This document shows, in pieces, positions 1 through 10,700 of a DNA stretch of 64,000 nt. How positions within the stretch are numbered: the first letter of the stretch is position 1; every line of letters starts with the position of its first letter. The stretch lies in assembly GCA_036898135.1 (NCBI GenBank), contig CM072511.1, forward strand, positions 27,109,564 to 27,173,563, written 5' to 3'. Source of the DNA: Oncomelania hupensis. Its lineage: Eukaryota > Mollusca > Gastropoda > Littorinimorpha > Pomatiopsidae. A program made the position numbers and the translations under genes. The notes under the pieces were generated by a model. It was given only the letters and a program-made list of their open reading frames with translations. It was not told the origin of the DNA and did no database searches.

Positions 1-298
1 CGCATATTTTATCAGAATGGCGCGTAACAGTCAAAGTGAATGCGCCAGCCTGGCGCGTTATAAAAATCAAGAAGGACTAGGTGAACATACGATACGAATT
101 CCTTCGATTGTTAATGACCCATCTTTTTCAAAATTGACCCATCATTTTGCATGGCCATGGGTCATTGGGCCCATGATGTCTGAAAACAATCTGAAGCACT
201 GCTATTCAATGATTGAATGAAAATAATTACAACAATATTAATGGGGTTATCTTATAAATAGTTATAACTCCAAAAATGCACTCAGCACTTACATACAC

Positions 299-840
299 AG
301 GGGTGAGATTTAACCCAGGAGACTAACTAGCCCGCCGGGCTAGCTAGTAAGTAAAGTGAGGTAGCCCGCATGGTTTTTAGGCAGCCCGACAATCGTTCAC
401 TTCAATACTGCTGCATGAGCTAGAGTCTGTTGATCACGTTGAGGGTTCTTGCCTCTCAGGATGATCGGGTGAGTCTTGTAGGTACGGGGTTCGGACGTGG
501 TGAGGTAGATTCTAGAAATAAATTTCCACATTTTCGGATCAACCACCGTCACCTTGACAATACACGTAATTTGTAGCGAGTATCTTTTTCACAAACAAAG
601 CAGACAGCGCGCTTGTCGCGAAAGAGAAGTAGGCAAAGGGAAATAACGCTCGCGTATGCTTCATACTCGTAGCAGACGAACAGTGACCTAAAAACGCTTC
701 GTACCGAGCTTCTAAAAGTCTGCAAGTAGTATCTTTTTTTTTTTAGGTCGCCAGGCGGGCTGGCTCAATTATAAAGTGAGGTCGCCCGAGCCGGTTTTAA
801 GTCGCCTCGGGTGACCGGGCGACCGCTAAATCTCACTCCT
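299..840. mobile_element. Non-autonomous hAT-like element
   Basis: Ends are terminal inverted repeats of the form aggggtgagattta / taaatctcactcct (one mismatch), flanked by acatacac (291-298) and gcatacac (841-848), a 7-of-8-bp target duplication typical of hAT elements. Sub-terminal GC-rich blocks (gtgaggtagcccgc and its inverted counterparts near 720-830) extend the symmetry. No transposase ORF. Lies in an FTCD intron. Confidence 0.65.
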
Positions 841-1755
841 GCATACACTTTTAAACAACTATCATACCAACTTTGATTTTTAATTTTGTAAATAATGAGG
901 AACATGAAGATTTTGACTGTATTGTTGTGAGACAGAGTTTAATCTATATTTCTGAAAGATGGTAGATGTTCCCTTTACTTAATGGTATGTGTACTTTTTG
1001 TACATGTATTTATTTTACTTAATTAATTTTCTAAATGTCTTTTTCGAAAATGTCCTACCTCCTTTTTAAGACCCCTCCAATTTAAGACCTAGTTTTAATG
1101 GCAATTTAAAGGTCACTCAGGACCAACAAGGTAGTGTACGAAGCATTCGTTTATTTCATATCAACTCAAGGGAGCTGAAAGTCAGAATTTCAACTCGCCT
1201 TACTGACTTTAGTGACTCAGCCAAAGCTAGTAGTCTACCAAAAGGTTAACTAGCCCCTTAACAACTTTCACACTTGTTTACAAAAACTGACAATTGTCTC
1301 TACAATGACAGAGAGGTAATATACATGATTCAGCACAGCTTGATGAAGCTAAAAAAAAAAAGGTACTTGATGAAGGATAAAAAAACCTTGCCCCATGGAT
1401 AAGTGAGCTGCACCTAGTGCTGGTCTTAGATCTCTTGCGCAAACTTATAAGTACTGGCATATTTGGCAACTGAGCAAGTGCTTTAGCAACCCGCTATGCA
1501 TTTAATTTGTTAGCTTTTTTTCTCTCCAGGTTTCTTCTTGTCTGATGAAGTTATGAACTTAATGTACATTATATTAGCAGTGCAGTTCATAGTGGCATTC
1601 TGGTTCTGAAGAGTAAGAGAGATGAAAAGAGAGAGGCGCTGGTGGTGGCTGTTCAACTGCTTTGAGTATAAATGGGCAAAACACAGAAGATTATTGCTGT
1701 TTTCTACATATTTGTTACTAAATTTTACCTTTTTTCTGGTGCTTTACTTTTGCAG
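841..1755 (+). other. FTCD intron sequence without recognised features
   Basis: AT-rich intron upstream of the first visible FTCD exon. No match to the missing N-terminal FTCD residues was found on the + strand here, so those exons lie before the window. Confidence 0.6.
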
Positions 1756-1884
1756 GGGAGCACCCCAGGATGGGTGCGATGGACGTATGCCCATTCATTC
1801 CTGTGCAGAATACTACTATGGAAGACTGTGTGGAAATTGCTAAAGACTTTGCTGAACGCCTTGCTATTGAACTTGGAGTATCAG
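1756..1884 (+). CDS. FTCD: FTCD exon a: catalytic histidine motif
   Basis: Enters in phase (two bases complete a Gly codon) and encodes [17 protein letters not shown] followed by a helix ending in ELGVS. Acceptor tttgcag, donor gtaaga. The His is the general base of the formiminotransferase domain in the family. Confidence 0.95.
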
Positions 1885-4712
1885 GTAAGATTGTTTGCCT
1901 GTAATTAGTGTAAATGCATGTGTTTACATGCATAATTATGTTCATCTAACAATACCCTACTATGTTTTTGTATTTCCAGGCTTTTCTGGAGATACTTTAA
2001 AATAGTCTGGGGAGGGAGGTATAGGGGATGGGGAGGGAATTATAACAGACCTGCCTACCCCCCTCAGAGTAAAAGTGGGAGACAGGGGATCAAAAAGATA
2101 ACCACCCTTTTCAACAACAGTTTTCAAGTATAACAGTATAACAACAAAAGCAACAGGATGCATGTCAAAAGCGTGAGTCTCCCGCCAAAAGCGGGAGAGT
2201 AGGCAGGTCTGTTATAACGAGCCAAATGTCTGTCTGTCGGTTGGTCCATTGGAAACCGTATCTGAAGAATCACTGAAAGGATTTTGACCATACTTCATAG
2301 AAACATTACCTAGGTTAGTGGCCTGCCTATCTGCTGCCATCGTATTTGCTCTGCTGTAAAAATCAAGGTCACTGGATTCATTTTGTTGCTAAACATGATT
2401 TGCGCAATATCTCCAAAACTGCTAAAGCAATTTTGTTGGGAGTTGTGGTATAGAGGTACTTCAGATCATGGGCCATGCTTCTGTAGCAGTCCGGTTGTCA
2501 GTCCGTCGCTCAGAATGTCACTTTTTTTTGTTCAAAATGCATTTTTGGTCTTATCTCAAGGCTAAGCATGTTTGATCATTCATATTTGGACTTTCTCAAA
2601 GGTCAAGGTTATTGTGCTTCACCCCATTTCTATACACATTTTGTGCTGTATCTAAACATTTGCTCAGCCAATTTTGATTATTCTTTGCTCGCAGATAGTT
2701 CAGATATTGGCCTGTTATTGCAAGTTTTCCTTTTGCTTCATGAAGATAAAACCAAGTCACAACCCTTCCAAAAAATTAACATTTTTGAAAATGTTAATTT
2801 TGTTGTTTTGTTTGTAATTATACGTTAAGTGACTAGAAAAACGTTGGTGTGGCTTGCATTGTAATGGCTGGCCATCTTGTTATATCTTGCATCAAACTTG
2901 AAGCAAGGCACACACCAGATAATGCTGTTTGAGTAGTGACTGTGTCAGTTTGTGCTTAAACTAGTGACTTTTCCCCCTCTTTCTCAGTATTCCTTTATGG
3001 AGAAGCTGCCGTTGAGGAAAAAAGGAGATCATTGCCAAACATCAGAGCTGGAGAATATGAAGGAATGCGAGAAAAGGTGAGTGATACTGAGATTTTTAGT
3101 TAGTAACTAAAGCCTCTGGTTATGTATGGCTTGGTCTAGGTCAAGAAATGTCTGATGAATTGTATTAATTAATCTGCAATAACACCAGATCAGTTTTGTA
3201 TATTTTTGTTGTTGTAAAAAATTTTTTTGAACATTAATTGAGGTGTGGAGGCAACTTTTTATTTCTTAAGTAGCCATAAGATATGGTCTAACCAGAAAAT
3301 TATTGAATGACCAGTTAGCATTTTTGAAAGTTTTGTTGAATGTGAGCTCTTTTGTTGGTAGATTACCACGCTTTGAGCCGGCTGAGTAACTTGGTGAAAG
3401 GCATATACAGCATCCAGTATTACTTTTATTATTTTAACAAATTATTATTGTATTGTATTTTATTTTAATGCTCAGCTTCAAGATTCAGAGTGGAAACCTG
3501 ACTTTGGCCCCACAGAAATGAGGGAGACATGGGGAGCCACGGCTGTGGGAGCCAGAAAGTTCCTCATTGCTTATAATGTCAACCTGCTCGGTACAAAGGA
3601 GCAGGCTCATCACATTGCTCTTCATGTTCGAGAGTCAGGATCAGACAAGGTAGCATATGCTTCTAGTTCTAGCTTCCTTTTACTAACTAAATATTATACA
3701 TAAAACCAGGTGTGGCATGTTCTTTACATCAATTTTTTTAAATGTTTTGCAAATGGCAAGTTTAATTATTGTAGTTTTTGAACGTAACATTTTGAATCTT
3801 TATTGATTGAATACTATCATTTGTGTCTTAAATTATAAATAATGATGTGTTCATTAGTTTAATCTCTTCAAAACTTATTTATACCAAGATCAATATGCAT
3901 AGCAATATATGATCCTATGTACTAGCACACAACCCCCCGCCCCAATTTTTTTTTCCAGATTTTTACAAATCTGTGAACAAGTCCAAAATAGTCCAAAAAT
4001 GACATTTTAAAAAAATTCCCTATGTATGTCCGCCGTCGTCCATCGTCCGCCCTCTGGACGTTCAAAACTTGCAAGTAGATTAATATTTCAGACCCTATTT
4101 GAACTATCACTTGGTAAAATGGTGTATATCCATGAGACCTTGTATATATAATCAATGAATGAATGACTTCACTTCAAGGCTAAGGTCACAAGGTCAACAA
4201 ATGTTAGTTTAAAAAATGACAATTTTTCTCACTATTTCCCTTTTTTGTAAGTTATTAACATTGAATTTACGATTCTTTGATGCATTAAAGATATCGATGA
4301 GACACACACACCCTTTGCACATTTGGTCAACCTCACTCCAAGGTTAAAATCACTGGAGCTGGCTATCCAAGTCAGTTAGTATAGGTACATTGAAGTGACC
4401 TTGACCTTAAACTATGAGAGATATAAAGTTCAAACTTGTTGTATTTAGAAATTATAAGTTGATCTTTCATATTTGTTCTGTTTTTGAGCAGATCTTGAAG
4501 GTCAAGGTCATTTTAGGCCTTGCAAAAACATTAAAAAATATAGGTCATTGTACAGTGGAATAATTCTATTTAAGCCATAGTTTGCAACAACATTGGGTCA
4601 TTCGATCATACATGAGCATGAGAGGTCACATGAAGGTCAAGATCATTCCAAGGTCAAGGTCACTAAAGGTCAAAGTCATCCCAAGATCACTGTGTTTTTT
4701 TTTTTTTTTTTT

Positions 4713-4753
<41 letters not shown>

Positions 4754-7700
4754 GTTTATTTAATATTACATGAGTGTATTTGGAACCTGAGGTCAAGATC
4801 ATCTCAAGGTCAAGAGCATAGAAATATCAACGTTCAGTATTACTTTGCATTTTAATACCACTGTTTCTTTTTTTTCTTCTGGATAGGCATTTTCATGTTA
4901 AATATTGCAAGTTCCATAAAGAGCGTGTGAGTCATATGGGCTTTTCTAGTTTGAGCATATAATTTCTTATCATGGCTGTTATCTGTTGACAATGAAATAT
5001 TGACCTAATGTCCAGAACGAATATGTTGTTTTTCAGGCAAACAGACTGCCTAAGCTTCAGGGCATGGGCTGGTACTTGGAAGAAGCCAACATGGCACAGG
5101 TCTCCATGAATCTGACTGACTTTGAGGTCACTGGCTTGCATACTGCCTATGAAGCTTGTGCCAAGAAGGCTGAGGTGCGGTTTTAAATGTATTGTCTTTT
5201 GGGTTGCAATTGTGATCTAAGTATTCTAGCGCCAAAATAATCCATTATGCTTTTGATTCAGTGGCTGTGGTAATAAAAAGATCTGGTAAATAGTGCCATA
5301 TACCTTACATAACCTTGCAAGAAATGACATTTTTTATATTCATTTAATTTCAGCAGTGGTCAGTAACAGTTATGAGTGACATGTAGTAGGAGGAATAATT
5401 CAGTTGATTAAGTGTTCATTGCTAATAAAAAATAAAGAACATAAAGTTCTTTGACGAATGTTAGATTTATGATCCTACTATCCCTATACAAGTGTATTGT
5501 TCCAAACAAAATAGGCCATGCTGTCCAATGCTTACTGTGGATATACATAATTGTGTTCCTACAGGAGATGAATCTAGCTGTGGTAGGCTCGCAGATAGTG
5601 GGTGTTGTGCCATTGAAAGCCTTGATGGATGTTGCCGATCACTACATGAAGAAAGAACATCTGTTTATCCTTGAGGAGGATCAGAGGTTGAGACTGGTGA
5701 GAAACACTAAACCTTTTGCTGAACTCTAAAAGTATTTGTATCTCTTTGTACCTATTTGTGACTTGTGACAATTTGCAGCACATCCAAGTTTAACATTTAG
5801 AAATGTTTACAGAATTTGCCTTGACTTTTCACATTTATTTCTCACTAGATCATGTCATTACCTGAATTTTTTGCCGCATTTTTCCCCCTGCACAACTTCA
5901 ATGGTTTTGCTTATCTTTACAGGTGATCAACAAACTTGGACTGAATTCACTGGGGGCTTTTAGCCCAAAGGAAAAGATCATTGAGTAAGGAGAATCTGAG
6001 TGTTCACATAACACATACCACTGAACACACTTACAAAGTCAATATAGTGCTCACTAAACAAAGAGGGTAAACTTCACTTTTGTAACTGCATATTACTTTC
6101 TGCTTGAGACAGTCTGTTTTGTTTTACATTTTTTCAAAAAAAGAAAAGTGTAGTTATAAAACGGCGTTTGGGAAACTGAGAACAGGAGTATCTACAAATA
6201 ATTCCTGTGGAAATGTTAAACTAGTGTTTGTTATTGTCAGGTACATGGTGCCCACAGAACAGGATGGCCCATTGTCCAGCATGGACCTGAAGGACTTTGT
6301 AATGACTGTGGGCTCTCGTTGTGCTGCACCGGGAGGAGGATCTGTGGCTGCACTCTGTGCCTCCATGGTTAGTATTGGGATTTACAGTTTTGTAGCTAAC
6401 TGGTTGTATATTACACATATTCCAACTCCAAGCTCTGCTCTTGGATTTACTTTTCCACTTGATTTTCACAACCACACAAGTTTGAGGAATAGTTAACTAA
6501 ATAGTGACTTTCCAGGAAAGTTGAATTACCATTGCCAATTTTTGTTTTAACATTCAGCAGTCTGAAGTTACAGTAATTGATTTTTCTTGCCATTAGTTGG
6601 CCAAATGTCTACATCAGACAGTTTATTCTCCTTCACACCACAAAATCTGTAACTTGAGTGTGTGAGGGAAAAATGCAGTTAAGTGCAATGTAAAAAATTA
6701 AATGTAACAGTTCAATATAATGCATGTGTTTTGTAGGGAGCAGCCTTGGGCTCAATGGTTGCCTTCTTGACATATGGGAATCGCAAGTACTACAAATTTG
6801 ACGCCAAGATGAGGGAGCTCATTCCTGTTCTCTACAATGGTATGAAGGAATTAATCCCCTTTGTTGATGCTGATGCTGCTGCCTTCAGTGAATACATTGT
6901 GAGGTTTTATTAACATTTTATTAGTGTTGTTAAATATAAAACATTAAGTGTTATAAAAAAAAAATTAAATAAGAAAACAATTATGACTATCATGTCCAGA
7001 AATGATACTGCTGTAAAGTCAGTACACATGTATAGTGAGTTATTATTTCTGGGCAGTGACATGTTGATGTGGGTTTTGTTAGTTTTTGTTTTGTTTTCAT
7101 TTTCCATGTGGAAATTCATCTGATTAATTTTACTGATATAAATTTCTGAACAACTCTGCTTCTTTCTTTCTTTTTAGCTGTATATAGAAGCATCTAGACC
7201 TGGATGTGTATTTTTGCATTAGTTGGTCTCATTTTTGTGTTAGGATCGTACGACGTTTGTATTTATTTTCATTTATTTTGTTAAACATTTTGGTTAATGT
7301 TCAGGAATTGTGTACAGCGTGTACAGCCACAGTTTGGAAAATGTATGATCCCAAGCTGGGATTTGCTTTATGAATGATGTTCGATACAGAGTTTGTATAT
7401 AAATATACTTAACAAAAATATTTATTGATTTCATTATTGTAATTTTTACAGTTGGCTGGAAAGCTGCCTCGTGAAACTGAAGAGGAGACAAAAATGTAAG
7501 CATAGACAAACTGTCATAGTTCATAATCAGAAGACTTGTTATATCCATATTATCACAGTGTTTGCTATCATCAGATCTCTGCAATTTTAACATTTAGTAT
7601 GTGGATAATGTTAACCTATGTGATACATACTAGAATGCAGTTGTAAATGCCAGGTAATACAAAAATATTAGTACAGAGTGCTATTACCAGTGCAGTCTTC

Positions 7701-10700
7701 AAAAGCATATTGCTGTCAGTGCTCTGGGCAAAAGCTGATGATGATAGTGTGCCGATTTTGTTGATGTGTTTACAGTCGGGATGAAGCGATGCAGAGCGGA
7801 CTTGTGACTGCAGTGCAGGTACCTCTGTGTGTGGCAAGACTGGTCACCAAGTTGTGGCCCACACTGAAGGAGTTGGCTGTCCTTGGTAACTTCAATTGCA
7901 AATCAGATCTGCAGGTTTGTTACTGGTTTTTCATTTCTCACTTGTTTGTGTTTGGAGAATTTTCATACATGCTGATTGAAGGAGGCAGAAGAAGAGGGAA
8001 ACAAAAAAAGAGGTAAGAGGACAACACTCAAGAATGAACTGGCTTGACACTGAGCGAAGCCATGAGGATTGCTGAGGACAGAGAAAGATGGAGTACGCTG
8101 GTTATACGATCGTCTGTGATTCCCCAATCACTTACGAGTTATGGGATAGGATAGGATAGGTGTGCGAGAAATATATGACTGTAGGACTGTAGGAATGGTG
8201 ATACAGTAGTGCCTGCAAATAGCGAACACCCATGGGGAAGCTCAAAAATGTCCCTTATTTGCAGGTGGCCCTTATTTCCAGGGAAGGTATATCATATGTA
8301 TTTATGAATAAAAAATTAAATTAAAACAAAGAACATTAATTTTCGTATGCAGTTCATATAATAATTAATTGAATGTTCTACCAAAATTTACAAAAAAATA
8401 GTCCGTTGGAATAAAAATAGTTACCCAAAGTGATAAATTCCTGTTATCCTGTTATCCTGTTATCCTGTTAGTCACATTTGCGAGATAGAGATAGAAAGAG
8501 AGAACGAAAGGATCTGAAAAATGCTTACTTAAAGGATATGTCCATTGATAAGTAAATTTGTAGCTCTCGCCTCGCATAGCCACTCAAACAGTTCAGCATT
8601 TAGTGTTTCATAAGTAGTTTTTCATCTCTTCAATGTTTTCATAGCGGCCCTTCTACCAGACTCCCACTTGGCCTGTGTCTGAGCACGTTCACTTTTAATT
8701 CATGAAATCTGAGTTGTCCACATTTGAGTCTTGCTGCTAGCTGTCTGCAAGTTTTTTAATGCTTGATACCTTTTCTTCCCATGCTCGGTGTTTCCTCTTA
8801 AGCGAAGCCATGGTTGCTGCATGTAAACTTGAAACTGCTGTGTTGGATGAGTTTTTGTCTTGCGGAAATAGATCTAAGAAATGTCGCCTCGTGCACGCTA
8901 TCGTTATTAGGCGTAGGCTTTGAGGCTCAAAACTTGTTCGAATTAAATGATGGGGTATCTCAGTGTGTCTGCTATTAGTGGGTGAAAAATACGATCAGGG
9001 CCTACAATTATATCCACATTTTGCATTAGGCAAGTGGCCGTTATTTTAAGGGCTGTTTGTGTTGAAAAATGATCAATGCATGAACATAGCTGTCATATCG
9101 TGCAGGTGTCCTTTATTTCAAGGGGACGCTACATGCAGGAACTACTATATTTTCCTGTGGCGTGGATGTGTTTGTGTGTGTGTGGCTCTTGACCAACATC
9201 GAAGCAATTTTCAGTAGGCTACGTAACTGGGGCAATTTTCAGTATGAAATGTTAACTGTTGTCAATTGGCTGAATAATCTATTCTGTACTCTGAGTGAAG
9301 GAGTTTAGTTTTGATAATGGAATTTCAAATTCATTGGTTGTATCAGCTTTTTTTTTCTTCTTGTGCGGAAGCGCTCCCACATGTGATCTTATTTCAAGTT
9401 CTCTTTCAGTGTGAGCTGAATTTTCGTTTTGTCACCATGTTTTTAATCCTTGGGAGATGATGGGCCGATCTTTGGGCCATACCTGTTTGTGCCAAAAAGA
9501 CTAAGGGACCAATACATCAGCCCTGGACGAGAATCTTCTCAGATTCATTATCAAAGAACGAAACCTGTTAATTGGATGCTTTGTTGCTGTCATGTCACCT
9601 GAATGGAATCAGTGACTTCAGCTCAACAGCGAGTGCAGGGATACAAACTCAAACTAAAAAAAACTAACACAAATGCCAGATGAACATTTACACTCTTTTA
9701 TTCCATACACATACTCAAAAAAATGGGAAATCTAACCCTACCCTAATTCTTAGCCGGTCCCACAACCCCAACAATTACCTCCCTTGTCTAATCCGTAACC
9801 CCTTGACACTGGATACAAGAAGCCGACACGATCAAGATATAACAATATAAAAATAAATATATGAAGTAATGCAACTGATGGCTTATGTATACAATCACCA
9901 AGATTTGAAGAAATGTAATTAATTAATATCATCCTCTTTATACACAGTATAACTACGTTCTTCAATACAAACTTAACTAAATCCGTGATGCACAAGTTAC
10001 CCTGACCCCGGATATTGACCGCTTGTTTTTTTAAATGTTCAATTGTCAAACCTCAAGGCGGACACCTTGTCCGATTAAAATGATTGCGAGTCGGACACGT
10101 GTCCGATAGTTTTCGCGTATTTTGCGGACAGGGCGAAACGCTTATGCAGCGCTAGACGGAAAACCAAAGAAGCCCTCGGACAGTCGTCTGCATGCTGAAG
10201 CGTATACATGCATTATCTCCCTTGTCATAGCCTGCGTGTGATTGCTATTTTTATCCTGAGTCACAAAGCAACACAGCCAATCAGCGCCCTTGAAACATAT
10301 ACAGCTTTGTTTTAGTCAATCGGTGCTCGCGACTTGAGTTTACATTGGATCTGTGTTGGCGTTGTACTTGTACGTTTGGTAAGCCAAACATTCGATCGAA
10401 ATTATTGGAAATGCCTGTGAAAAAAATACTGGAGGCGGATAAAAAACAAATCTCAATAACTGATTTATTTGCGGGTAATTCAACTCCCAGCACATCAAAA
10501 GAAGCAGAACCTACACGATCGGTGGAGGATTCTTCCGATGCCGATGGTCGCGAGGCCGAGAAGCCGTCAACTTCGAGTCAGCCTACTAGTACTCGTGTTG
10601 ATCGCGTTTTCAGAGGGCGTGGTAATCACAGTATCCATGGGTGACCTTTGACGATGAAAAAAGGCCATGTTCTGTACGGTATTTAAAAGTTCTGGTGTAG

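Noticed and set aside
1622..1908. Overlapping ORFs around the first FTCD exon
   Set aside because: They are in other frames than the GEHPRMG reading and carry no homology.
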